Shown in pieces: positions 6,967 through 13,122 of a stretch of 15,489 nucleotides of DNA; the first letter of the stretch is position 1; each line of letters begins with the position of its first letter. Source of the DNA: DAOTXK01 sp034435395 (lineage in GTDB: Bacteria; Chloroflexota; Anaerolineae; Aggregatilineales; Ch27); assembly GCA_034435395.1 (NCBI GenBank), contig DAOTXK010000403.1, positions 1 to 15,489 of the forward strand, in the 5' to 3' direction. Below the pieces are notes generated by a model. It saw only the letters and a program-made list of their open reading frames with translations, was not told where the DNA came from and did no database searches. The position numbers and the translations under genes are program-made.

Positions 6967-7092
6967 GCCCGGCCCCCACCCCTGGCCCCTCCCCCATAAT
7001 GAGAGGGAGGGGATGGCCCGCCCAGGGGGGAACTGGCTCCCCTCCCCACGGGTGGGGGAAGGGGTTGGGGGATGGGGGGCGTCGGGCTTTTT
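6967..7092. repeat. GC-rich long-armed palindromic element (MITE/REP-like)
   Basis: The stretch is built of C-runs on the left (about 6967-6996) and matching G-runs on the right (about 7052-7087). The arms pair imperfectly over about 30 bp. Inside are further hairpins: CCCCTCCC (6987-6994) with GGGAGGGG (7005-7012), and CTCCCCTCCCCAC (about 7038-7049) against GTGGGGGAAGGGG (7052-7064). This nested C-run/G-run design with a central ATAATGAG is a style of dispersed intergenic repeat I know from other bacterial genomes. It encodes nothing credible. It ends next to TTTTT (7088-7092), so it could also act as a terminator in the plus direction. Confidence 0.6.
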
Positions 7093-7123
7093 CCAATTTT
7101 GAACCAGAGTTTACTGAGGAACC

Positions 7124-7846
7124 ATGATCATCTACCCGGCCATTGATTTGCGCGGCGGCAGGGTCGTCCGCTTGCAGGGGGGCGACCCCTCTCGCCAGAC
7201 GGTTTACAGCGACGATCCGCTGGCGGTCGCCGCCCGCTGGCGGGAGGCCGGCGCGGACTGGCTGCACGTGATCAACCTGGACGGCGCGTTCCAGCAGGCC
7301 AACGACAACCTGGCCATCCTGGCGGCGCTGGCGAAGCAGTCGGTCAGCATTCAGTTTGGCGGCGGGATTCGGTCGCTGGACGACGCGGCGCGGGCCATCG
7401 ACGCAGGCGCGGCACGGGTTATCCTGGGAACGGCGGCGGCCCAGGACCCCGACCTGGTGAGCGATTTTATCGCCCGTTGGGGCGCGGCGCGGCTGACGGT
7501 GGCCCTCGATGCGCGGGGGGACCGGGTCGCCACGCACGGCTGGCAGGAATCCTCCGCCTGGACGCCCGCCGACCTGGGACGCGCCTTCGCCCGGCGCGGC
7601 GCGATCCACGCCCTGTACACCGACGTGAGCCGCGACGGTGCGCTGGAGGGCGTCAACGTGGCTGCCACCGTCCGGCTGGCGGAGGACACCGGCCTGCAGG
7701 TGATCGCCTCCGGCGGGGTGGCCTCGCTGCGGGAGGTGAGCGCGCTGCGCGAGAGCGGTAAAGTCGCCGGGGCGGTGCTGGGCAAGGCGCTGTACGAGGG
7801 CCTGATCGACCTGGCGGAGGCCATCCGTCTGGCTGGTGTGTGCTGA
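7124..7846 (+). CDS. hisA: ProFAR isomerase HisA
   Basis: HisA (1-(5-phosphoribosyl)-5-[(5-phosphoribosylamino)methylideneamino]imidazole-4-carboxamide isomerase) performs the Amadori rearrangement of ProFAR to PRFAR. The 240-residue protein is a (beta/alpha)8 barrel. The first catalytic Asp is D8 in PAIDLRGG and the second is D129 in VALDARGD. The first phosphate site is FGGGIRS (78-84), TDVSRDGALEG is at 166-176, and the second phosphate site is ASGGV. It resembles HisA rather than HisF in IYPAIDLRGGRVVRL. GAGG precedes the ATG at 7124. It is separated from hisH by a secreted-protein gene and from hisF by an epimerase and a lipoprotein gene. A dual PriA role (also acting on PRA for tryptophan) cannot be excluded from sequence alone. 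Confidence 0.94.
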   Translation: MIIYPAIDLRGGRVVRLQGGDPSRQTVYSDDPLAVAARWREAGADWLHVINLDGAFQQANDNLAILAALAKQSVSIQFGGGIRSLDDAARAIDAGAARVILGTAAAQDPDLVSDFIARWGAARLTVALDARGDRVATHGWQESSAWTPADLGRAFARRGAIHALYTDVSRDGALEGVNVAATVRLAEDTGLQVIASGGVASLREVSALRESGKVAGAVLGKALYEGLIDLAEAIRLAGVC

Positions 7847-7862
7847 GCGGGGGCGTCCCGCT
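7846..7862 (+). other. Stop-proximal hairpin after hisA
   Basis: AGCGGG (7846-7851) pairs with CCCGCT (7857-7862) around GGCGT. The stem begins on the last base of the hisA stop codon. No U-tract follows. Confidence 0.4.
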
Positions 7863-7896
7863 GAATGCCCGGCGCCATTCGTCATCACAGTTGACC

Positions 7897-7903
7897 GAGG
7901 AGG
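7897..7903 (+). promoter_or_regulatory. Ribosome binding site fixing the epimerase start
   Basis: GAGGAGG lies five bases before the ATG at 7909. It supports that start over an upstream in-frame ATG at 7840, which would overlap hisA and add residues unlike a Rossmann fold. Confidence 0.65.
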
Positions 7904-7908
7904 TTATC

Positions 7909-8877
7909 ATGCGCGTGGTGGTTATCGGCGGCAGCGGACACGTGGGTACGTACCTGGTGCCGCGCCTGGTGGAGGCCGGGCACGAGGTGATCAATATCAC
8001 CCGGGGCAAACGCGCTCCCTACCGCCCGCACGCCGCCTGGAAGTCCGTGCGGCGGGTGGAGATGGACCGGACGGCGGAAGAGGCAAAGGGGACCTTCGGG
8101 GAGAAGATCGCCGGTTTGGGACCCGACGCCGTCATCGACATGATCTGCTTCACGCCGGAGAGCGCCCGGCAGATCGTGGAGGCGCTGCGCGGCAGAGTGC
8201 GGCATTTCCTGCACTGCGGCACGATCTGGATTCACGGCCCCGGCGTGGAAGTCCCCACTACCGAGGAGCAGCCCCGCCGCCCCATCAGCGACTACGGCCA
8301 CCAAAAAGCCCAGATCGAAGCCTACCTGCTGGACGAAGCGCGACGGCACGGCTTCCCGGCCACCTGCCTGCATCCGGGGCACATCGTCGGGCCGGGTTGG
8401 GTGCCGCTTAACCCGGTGGCCAACTTCAACCCGACGGTTTACGGCCAGCTGGCGCGCGGCGAGCCGGTGGCCCTGCCCAACCTGGGCCTGGAGACCGTGC
8501 ACCACGTCCACGCCGACGATGTGGCGCAGGCCTTCCTGAAAGCGCTGACCCACTGGAGCGCGGCAGTGGGTGAGAGCTTCCACGTGGTCTCCCCGGCGGC
8601 GGTGACGCTGCGCGGCTACGCGGAGGCGGTGGCGTCCTGGTTCGGGCAGACGGCTGATCTGAGCTTCCTGCCCTGGGAGCAGTGGCGCGCCACCGTCACG
8701 GAGGAAGAGGCCGCTGCCACCTGGGATCACATCGCCCGCAGCCCCAATTGCAGCATCGCCAAGGCCCGCCGCCTGATCGACTACCAGCCGCGTTACACCT
8801 CCCTGCAAGCGGTTTATGAGTCGGTGATGTGGCTGGTCGAGAACGGCCAGATCGACGTGTATGGAGAGGGCGGTTAG
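7909..8877 (+). CDS. NAD(P)-dependent epimerase/dehydratase (extended SDR)
   Basis: The 322-residue product is an atypical or extended short-chain dehydrogenase. The dinucleotide-binding motif GGSGHVG is at residues 7-13 directly after the first strand. ITRGK (30-34) ends the second strand; the Arg there suggests NADP rather than NAD. The catalytic YxxxK motif is Y129-K133 in DYGHQK, and CGTIWIHG (103-110) would supply the active-site Ser/Thr position (here Thr). The HPGHIVGPGW and HHVHADDVAQAF segments are typical of sugar-nucleotide epimerase-like proteins. The substrate is not predictable. It starts 62 bp after hisA and may be read with it. It ends within a strong ribosome site for the broken micro-ORF that follows. 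Confidence 0.85.
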   Translation: MRVVVIGGSGHVGTYLVPRLVEAGHEVINITRGKRAPYRPHAAWKSVRRVEMDRTAEEAKGTFGEKIAGLGPDAVIDMICFTPESARQIVEALRGRVRHFLHCGTIWIHGPGVEVPTTEEQPRRPISDYGHQKAQIEAYLLDEARRHGFPATCLHPGHIVGPGWVPLNPVANFNPTVYGQLARGEPVALPNLGLETVHHVHADDVAQAFLKALTHWSAAVGESFHVVSPAAVTLRGYAEAVASWFGQTADLSFLPWEQWRATVTEEEAAATWDHIARSPNCSIAKARRLIDYQPRYTSLQAVYESVMWLVENGQIDVYGEGG

Positions 8878-8881
8878 GAGG
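8876..8881 (+). promoter_or_regulatory. Consensus Shine-Dalgarno site of the broken micro-ORF
   Basis: AGGAGG overlaps the epimerase stop codon and sits eight bases before the ATG at 8890. It is among the strongest ribosome sites in the window, yet the frame it serves is only 20 codons long. Confidence 0.55.
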
Positions 8882-8889
8882 TATATACG

Positions 8890-8987
8890 ATGGGCACGCG
8901 GGAACTCGGCGACATGACCCGCGATGATCGGAAAGTGCGGTGCGGGAGCTGATGTGGGAAGTGCTCTGGGAGGTCTATGAGGAATAA
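8890..8987 (+). pseudogene. Micro-ORF with a frameshift, about 32 residues if intact
   Basis: From the ATG at 8890 the frame reads MGTRELGDMTRDDRKV and then stops after CGS (TGA 8950-8952). In the -1 frame, the sequence from 8937 to the TAA at 8985-8987 reads AVRELMWEVLWEVYEE, a coherent acidic amphipathic helix. A single missing base near 8935 would join them into one 32-residue peptide. Small Glu/Trp-rich proteins of this kind are common and mostly uncharacterised; some are antitoxin-like. The perfect AGGAGG in front suggests a real, once efficiently translated gene. Its stop overlaps the start of the lipoprotein gene (8977). No slippery heptamer is present, so programmed frameshifting is unlikely; a mutation or base-call error is more likely. 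Confidence 0.45.
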
Positions 8988-9501
8988 ACGAGCCGCCGTG
9001 GTTCGACGCGGCTGGTGGGTGATTCTGCTCGGCGCGGCGGCCTGCGGCGCGGTCCCGTCGCCGTACCCGCTCGCCACCCTGGCCGTGCCGACGCCCATTT
9101 ACCAGGTCACGCCGGGGCCGGACGAGGTGGCCTGGGAACTGCCGGGCAGTCTGGGACTGACCCATGCCTACGTCGGCACGCTGACGGCCCTGGAAACGGG
9201 GGCCAGGCAGACCATCCTGATCCTGATGACCGGGCTGTGGCCGGTCTCGCCGTTGTCCGGGTCCCGCCAGGTCTCGCTGACGCTGCGCTGCCAGGGCGTG
9301 GACGCCGACCGGGCACGCTGGCATGTCAAGCCAGCCGCGTTCGAGACGCCCGCCCCGCCCGCCGACCTGGCCTGCGGCGAGTCAACGTCGGCCACCTTCT
9401 CCTACGATCACGCCTTTCGCCGCCTGTTGATTGAGCTGCCCGCCGGGGCGCTGGGCGCGCTTTCCTACACGCTGACAGCCAGCGTCCACGGGCCGTATTA
9501 A
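8977..9501 (+). CDS. Small secreted lipoprotein of unknown function
   Basis: The 174-residue product has a basic N-terminus (MRNKRAAVVRR), a hydrophobic stretch (13-22) and a lipobox-like AAAC with Cys23. The -3 position is Ala rather than the usual Leu, so lipidation is probable rather than certain. A Pro-rich linker (24-45) follows. The mature domain is beta-rich, with two further Cys residues (about 108 and 131) that could form a disulfide. I recognise no family. The start at 8977 has GGGAGG only three bases upstream, which is tight; an in-frame GTG at 8998 is the alternative. It overlaps the tail of the broken micro-ORF, suggesting they were once translationally coupled. It precedes hisF by 38 bp. 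Confidence 0.7.
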   Translation: MRNKRAAVVRRGWWVILLGAAACGAVPSPYPLATLAVPTPIYQVTPGPDEVAWELPGSLGLTHAYVGTLTALETGARQTILILMTGLWPVSPLSGSRQVSLTLRCQGVDADRARWHVKPAAFETPAPPADLACGESTSATFSYDHAFRRLLIELPAGALGALSYTLTASVHGPY

Positions 9502-9539
9502 CGGCTGCTGATAAACGCCTTGAGTTGAGGGAAACGGCC

Positions 9540-10310
9540 ATGCTCGCCAAACGGATCATCCCCTGCCTGGACGTGCGCGACGGGCGTGTGGTGAAAGGTG
9601 TCAACTTCGTGGACCTGCGCGACGCCGGCGACCCGGTGGAGCACGCCCGCGTCTATGACCGGGAAGGCGCTGACGAGCTGACCCTGCTGGACATCACGGC
9701 CAGCCACGAGGGACGCCAGACCATGCTGGACGTGGTGCGGCGGGTGGCGGAGAACGTGTTTATCCCCTTCTGCGTGGGCGGCGGCATCCGCACCATCGAG
9801 GACATCCGGGCCACGCTGCTGGCCGGGGCGGACAAGGTCTCAATCAACAGCGCCGCCGTGCGCAGCCCGGCCATCATCAGCGAGGGCGCGGAGAAGTTCG
9901 GCAGCCAGTGCATCGTGGTGGCCATCGACCCCAAGCGCGTGGCTGGCCGGTGGGTGGTGCACATCAACGGCGGGCGCGTCCCCACGGACAAAGAGGCGGT
10001 CGCCTGGGCCAGGGAAGTCGAGGAGCGGGGCGCGGGCGAGATTCTGCTGACCAGCATGGACCGCGACGGCACGCAGATCGGCTACGACATCGAGATGACG
10101 CAGGCCATCGCCGGGGCGGTCAGGATTCCGGTGATCGCCTCCGGCGGGGCGGGCCGGCTCGAACACTTCCATGAGGCGCTGACCGTCGGCGGGGCGGACG
10201 CGGCCCTGGCGGCCAGCCTGTTCCACTTCCGGCAGCTGTCCATCGGCGCGGTCAAACGTTACCTGGCCGCGCGCGGCGTCCCGGTGCGGCTGACGGGGGA
10301 CGCCCCATGA
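9540..10310 (+). CDS. hisF: Imidazole glycerol phosphate synthase, cyclase subunit HisF
   Basis: HisF uses ammonia from HisH to convert PRFAR into imidazole glycerol phosphate plus AICAR. The 256-residue (beta/alpha)8 barrel opens MLAKRIIPCLDVRDGRVVKG. The catalytic Asp residues are D11 (CLDV) and D130 (VVAIDPKR). CVGGGIRT (78-85) and ASGGAG are the phosphate-binding loops, and LLTSMDRDGT is a family signature. The start at 9540 is chosen because GAGGG (9527-9531) lies eight bases upstream and the family begins with ML-KRIIPCLD. An upstream TTG at 9525 would add five unrelated residues. The gene is intact and closely follows the lipoprotein gene; a perfect hairpin stands just after its stop. 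Confidence 0.96.
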   Translation: MLAKRIIPCLDVRDGRVVKGVNFVDLRDAGDPVEHARVYDREGADELTLLDITASHEGRQTMLDVVRRVAENVFIPFCVGGGIRTIEDIRATLLAGADKVSINSAAVRSPAIISEGAEKFGSQCIVVAIDPKRVAGRWVVHINGGRVPTDKEAVAWAREVEERGAGEILLTSMDRDGTQIGYDIEMTQAIAGAVRIPVIASGGAGRLEHFHEALTVGGADAALAASLFHFRQLSIGAVKRYLAARGVPVRLTGDAP

Positions 10311-10314
10311 CCCG

Positions 10315-10334
10315 CCCGGCGGATCGCCGCCGGG
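10315..10334 (+). other. Perfect hairpin after hisF
   Basis: CCCGGCGG (10315-10322) pairs fully with CCGCCGGG (10327-10334) around ATCG, five bases after the hisF stop. There is no U-tract. It may close or stabilise the hisF mRNA end. Confidence 0.45.
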
Positions 10335-10462
10335 GATGATGGCGTGGCTGATGGCCTCCCCGAAGACCGCCTTTAGGGGGATGGGGATGGGCAGGGGGGC
10401 CACGGCGCGGTGGATGCTCCCCCAGCGATCGTTATCCGGTAGCCAGAATCGGGGGCGTTGCC

Positions 10463-10468
10463 TATACT
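10463..10468 (+). promoter_or_regulatory. Candidate -10 box for the arginase-like gene
   Basis: TATACT lies 41 bp before the ATG at 10510, in a gap of about 200 bp after hisF. There is no convincing -35 at 16-18 bp. Confidence 0.3.
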
Positions 10469-10509
10469 GCTGGGCAGCGAACGTTGCCCTGACTGCCAAA
10501 GGATATCCC

Positions 10510-11304
10510 ATGACAGATACCATCTGCATCGGCGTGCCGTATTTCCTGGGGGAGCGAGTCGCGGGCCGCTCGGCGGCGGACGAGATTCGGGCCAGCGGCC
10601 TGGCGGCGGCGATCGGCGCGCCCTGGATCGACGTGGCCCCGGACTTCGCCGCCCACCCCGACCCCATCGTCGCCGTCAACCGCGCCCTGGCCGAGATCAT
10701 CGCCGCCCACCGCGCCCGCGCCCCCCTGATCTTCGCCGAGGATTGTGTGAGCGCGCTGGGGGCGATGAAAGGGCTGGCGGGGCACGATCCGGTCGTGCTG
10801 TGGCTGGACGCACACGGCGACTTCAACACCCCGGCGACCACGCCCAGCGGTTTCCTGGGGGGGATGCCGCTGGCCATGCTGGTCGGGCGGGGTGATATGC
10901 GCCTGATGCAGGGCCTTGACCTGGCCCCCATCCCGGAGGAGGACGTGGTCATCACCGACGCCCGCAACCTCGACCCGGAAGAGGCCGCCGCGCTGCGGGC
11001 CAGCGCCGTCACCCACCTGCGGGACTTCGATGCCCTGATGGCCTTCCTGCTGACGGGCAGGCCGCTTTATGTGCATGTGGACATCGACGTGGTCGATCCC
11101 GCCGAGATGCCCGCCGTAGGTTATCCCGCTCCCGGCGGCCCGTCGCTGAATCAGGTGGCGGCGACGCTCACCCGCGTGGCCAGGGACGGGCGCGTGGCCG
11201 GGATATCCTTCAGCCTGTGGGATGCCGGGCTGGCCGCCGATGATCGTCCCTTGCAGGGGACGCTGACGCTGGTGCGGGCCTTTCTGGACGGGATGGAGGG
11301 CTAG
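10510..11304 (+). CDS. Arginase-family (ureohydrolase-fold) protein, divergent active site
   Basis: The 264-residue protein has the ureohydrolase fold. DAHGDFNTP (100-108) provides Asp100, His102 and Asp104, and HVDIDVVDP (189-197) provides Asp191 and Asp193. These are five of the six usual Mn ligands. The sixth, the His of GGDHS, is replaced: the segment reads AEDCVSALG with Cys79. The C-terminal EVNP-type Glu that holds the guanidinium group in arginases is also absent; the segment reads GISFSLWDAG. This matches a set of arginase-like proteins with DAHGDFNTPxTTPSGFLGGM whose reaction is, as far as I know, unassigned. Formiminoglutamase of histidine degradation belongs to the same superfamily, but the missing residues argue against naming it so. 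The start at 10510 has AAAGGA (10498-10503) six bases upstream. It lies between hisF and hisI. Confidence 0.8.
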   Translation: MTDTICIGVPYFLGERVAGRSAADEIRASGLAAAIGAPWIDVAPDFAAHPDPIVAVNRALAEIIAAHRARAPLIFAEDCVSALGAMKGLAGHDPVVLWLDAHGDFNTPATTPSGFLGGMPLAMLVGRGDMRLMQGLDLAPIPEEDVVITDARNLDPEEAAALRASAVTHLRDFDALMAFLLTGRPLYVHVDIDVVDPAEMPAVGYPAPGGPSLNQVAATLTRVARDGRVAGISFSLWDAGLAADDRPLQGTLTLVRAFLDGMEG

Positions 11305-11362
11305 GGGCGCGCCGGGCGCATGGCTGGCCGCGAGCCGGATGGAGGCGGCGCTGGCTCCCACG

Positions 11363-11401
11363 CCGGGACAGGCCATCCCGGCCCCGTTCGGTGGGTATAA
11401 T
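11363..11401 (+). promoter_or_regulatory. Candidate hisI promoter with an inverted repeat upstream of the -10
   Basis: A perfect TATAAT (11396-11401) lies 48 bp before the hisI ATG. CCGGGA (11363-11368) and TCCCGG (11376-11381) form an inverted repeat covering the expected -35 position, which has no recognisable -35 hexamer. An activator- or repressor-bound promoter is possible. Confidence 0.45.
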
Positions 11402-11449
11402 AAGGGCGCTGGCGACAGCGACCCAACCGGCCAGAGGGGCAGAGGTCCC

Positions 11450-11779
11450 ATGACGCTCAAATGGAACGAACAGGGGTTGATCCCCGCCGTGGTGCAGGAC
11501 GCCGAGACGGGACAGGTGCTGATGGTGGCCTGGATGAACGCCGAAGCGCTGCGTCTCACCCGCCAGACCGGCCAGACGCACTTCTGGAGCCGCCGCCGGG
11601 GTGAGCTGTGGCACAAGGGGGCCACCTCCGGCCACACCCAGGCGGTGGTCAGCATCCAGGTGGACTGTGACGAGGATGTGTTGCTGGTGCGGGTGCGCCC
11701 GGCGGGTCCGGCCTGCCACACCGGTGAGACGAGTTGCTTCTTCCGCGCGCTGGACGACGTGCTGGCGGATGACAACTGA
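11450..11779 (+). CDS. hisI: Phosphoribosyl-AMP cyclohydrolase HisI
   Basis: HisI opens the adenine ring of PR-AMP, the third step of histidine synthesis. The 109-residue length is that of stand-alone HisI. The metal-binding acidic residues are in VDCDED (71-76). The zinc-type cysteines are Cys73, Cys89 and Cys96, the last two in ACHTGETSC. VAWMNAEAL (26-34), FWSRRRGELWHKG (45-57) and SGH are family signatures. The start at 11450 matches the family; an in-frame ATG at 11339 lies upstream of the likely promoter and adds unrelated residues. AGAGG (11441-11445) precedes it. It is separate from hisE, unlike the fused HisIE of enterobacteria, and the two genes are 72 bp apart. Confidence 0.95.
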   Translation: MTLKWNEQGLIPAVVQDAETGQVLMVAWMNAEALRLTRQTGQTHFWSRRRGELWHKGATSGHTQAVVSIQVDCDEDVLLVRVRPAGPACHTGETSCFFRALDDVLADDN

Positions 11780-11809
11780 TTAGCGCTTCCCTGATGGCCT
11801 GGCCACTCC

Positions 11810-11837
11810 CGGCGGCAGACACGATCATCTGCCGCTG
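11810..11837 (+). other. Hairpin between hisI and hisE, next to the hisE ribosome site
   Basis: GCGGCAGA (11812-11819) pairs perfectly with TCTGCCGC (11828-11835), and the stem extends to about 10 bp with a G-T and a C-G pair. It ends three bases before the AAGGA ribosome site (11840-11844) of hisE. It has no U-tract, and could mark RNA processing or tune hisE translation. Confidence 0.45.
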
Positions 11838-11851
11838 CCAAGGACACGCCC

Positions 11852-12139
11852 ATGAGTGACTTTCTGGATACCCTGTTCGCCATCATCGAGGACCGGAAGG
11901 CTCACCCGGTTGAAGGCTCCTACACCAACCGTCTGCTTGACGCCGGGCTGGACACGATCACGCAGAAAGTGGGGGAGGAAGCGGTCGAGGCCATCATCGC
12001 CGCTCACAGCCAATCCGATCAGCGGTTGGTGGAAGAACTGGCCGACCTGACCTACCACAGCCTGGTCCTGCTGGCGTACAAGGGACTCACCCCGGACGAC
12101 GTGCGGGCCGAACTGGAGAAGCGTCACCTGCCCCGCTGA
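11852..12139 (+). CDS. hisE: Phosphoribosyl-ATP pyrophosphatase HisE
   Basis: HisE removes pyrophosphate from PR-ATP, the second step of histidine synthesis, giving the substrate of HisI. The 95-residue all-alpha protein belongs to the MazG-like superfamily. The Mg-binding acidic residues are in GEEAVE (41-46) and EELADLTYH (61-69). SYTNRLLDAGLDTITQKVGE is the usual lead-in. The start at 11852 follows AAGGA (11840-11844) by seven bases. It is the last his gene in the window and directly follows hisI, the only adjacent his pair here. An inverted repeat lies shortly after the stop. Confidence 0.95.
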   Translation: MSDFLDTLFAIIEDRKAHPVEGSYTNRLLDAGLDTITQKVGEEAVEAIIAAHSQSDQRLVEELADLTYHSLVLLAYKGLTPDDVRAELEKRHLPR

Positions 12140-12153
12140 TGGGCGTTGGCCTC

Positions 12154-12180
12154 CCTGATCGTTCGGCGTGCGGGATCAGG
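12154..12180 (+). other. Inverted repeat after hisE
   Basis: CCTGATC (12154-12160) and GATCAGG (12174-12180) form a perfect 7 bp stem with a 13-base loop, 15 bp after the hisE stop. No T-run follows directly, so it may be a weak end signal for the hisI-hisE transcript. Confidence 0.35.
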
Positions 12181-12220
12181 CGCGGCTCCCGCCGTCACTT
12201 TGTCAAAAATCCAGTATTAA

Positions 12221-12249
12221 TTGACAGGTTCTATAATTTTCTGGATAAT
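12221..12249 (+). promoter_or_regulatory. Near-consensus sigma-70 promoter of the TPR gene
   Basis: TTGACA (12221-12226) and GATAAT (12244-12249) are exactly 17 bp apart in an AT-rich island (about 12198-12252). A TATAAT at 12232-12237 is too close to this -35 to be its partner but could serve as another -10. It gives a leader of roughly 95 bases before the ATG at 12352. The leader contains ACCTAC (12280-12285) and GTAGGT (12310-12315), which can pair. Confidence 0.75.
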
Positions 12250-12351
12250 GGGGCTAAGCGGGTCGTTGAGCGTCGTGGCACCTACCGGCGTCGTGGCGAC
12301 CCGTTTGTCGTAGGTCGAGCTTGTTGGGAGCGGTTCGGGGCACAGGGTGCC

Positions 12352-13080
12352 ATGGCGACGGTGGCTGAAGCGGTCCAAATCTACAACAAGCGGGGGCGGA
12401 GCCGCCTGAGCATCGGCGACCTGGAGGGCGCGCTGGTCGATCTCAGCCGGGCCATCGCCCTGGCCCCCGACTGTGCCGAGGCGTATCAGTACCGGGGCAT
12501 GGTCTACCAGTGCCTGGGCGATCTGAGGCGGGCCATCGCCGACTTCACCGCCGTCGTGAAGCTCGCGCCGCCCTCCGGCGAACTGGTCTGCCGGGCCTGT
12601 TATCACCGGGCCATGGCCCGGCTCAGCCTGGGTGATCTGGAGGGCGCGAAGGTCGATTTCACCACCATCATTCGCTGCCGGCCGGAGTCAGGCGAAGCGT
12701 ACCTCCACCGGGGCACGATCCGCTACACCCAGGGCGACCTGCCGGGAGCCATCGCCGACTTTGGCGAGGCCATCCGCCTAGCCCCGGACCAGGACACGGC
12801 CTACGTATGGCGCGGCAACACGCGCCGGGAGTATGGCGACCTGGCCGGGGCCATTGCCGATTACAACGCGGCCATCAGTCTCTGCACGGCTGATGTCCGC
12901 GTTTTTTTGGGTCGAGGCTCGCTGCGCGCCCGAACCGGGGATTTCCAGGGCGCGCTGGCCGACCTGACCGAGTACCTCCGCTGGGGGGGCGGGCGGGACT
13001 TCGGCAACCAGGACGCGGTCGAGCGGCAGATCGCGGCGCTGCGGGAGAAGCTCCGGCGGGACGGCCAGACCGTAAGTTAG
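12352..13080 (+). CDS. Tetratricopeptide repeat (TPR) protein
   Basis: The 242-residue product is almost entirely TPR units of about 34-38 residues. Six can be counted, each with a G-D-L/F-x-x-A core: GDLEGALVDLSRAIALAP, GDLRRAIADFTAVVKLAP, GDLEGAKVDFTTIIRCRP, GDLPGAIADFGEAIRLAP, GDLAGAIADYNAAISL and GDFQGALADLTEYL. TPR arrays form helical scaffolds for protein-protein contacts. No signal peptide or membrane segment is visible, so it is probably cytoplasmic, and there is no catalytic domain. The start at 12352 lies downstream of the promoter; the open frame runs back to an ATG at 12139, but that would place the promoter inside the gene. AGGG (12343-12346) is a weak ribosome site. It may serve the downstream membrane pair, but this is only suggested by position. 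Confidence 0.82.
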   Translation: MATVAEAVQIYNKRGRSRLSIGDLEGALVDLSRAIALAPDCAEAYQYRGMVYQCLGDLRRAIADFTAVVKLAPPSGELVCRACYHRAMARLSLGDLEGAKVDFTTIIRCRPESGEAYLHRGTIRYTQGDLPGAIADFGEAIRLAPDQDTAYVWRGNTRREYGDLAGAIADYNAAISLCTADVRVFLGRGSLRARTGDFQGALADLTEYLRWGGGRDFGNQDAVERQIAALREKLRRDGQTVS

Positions 13081-13122
13081 AAAATCCCACCCCAGTTATT
13101 TCTCCGCCGGTCCGTTTTCCCC

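Noticed and set aside
8928..8940. Programmed -1 frameshifting in the micro-ORF
   Set aside because: No X XXY YYZ heptamer fits the frame and no clear downstream structure was found; an indel is simpler.
10336..10509. N-terminal extension of the arginase-like protein from the ATG at 10336
   Set aside because: The added 58 residues are unlike the fold, and a good ribosome site and family-like start exist at 10510.
12139..12351. N-terminal extension of the TPR protein from the ATG at 12139
   Set aside because: It would include the near-consensus promoter at 12221-12249, and its residues are not TPR-like.
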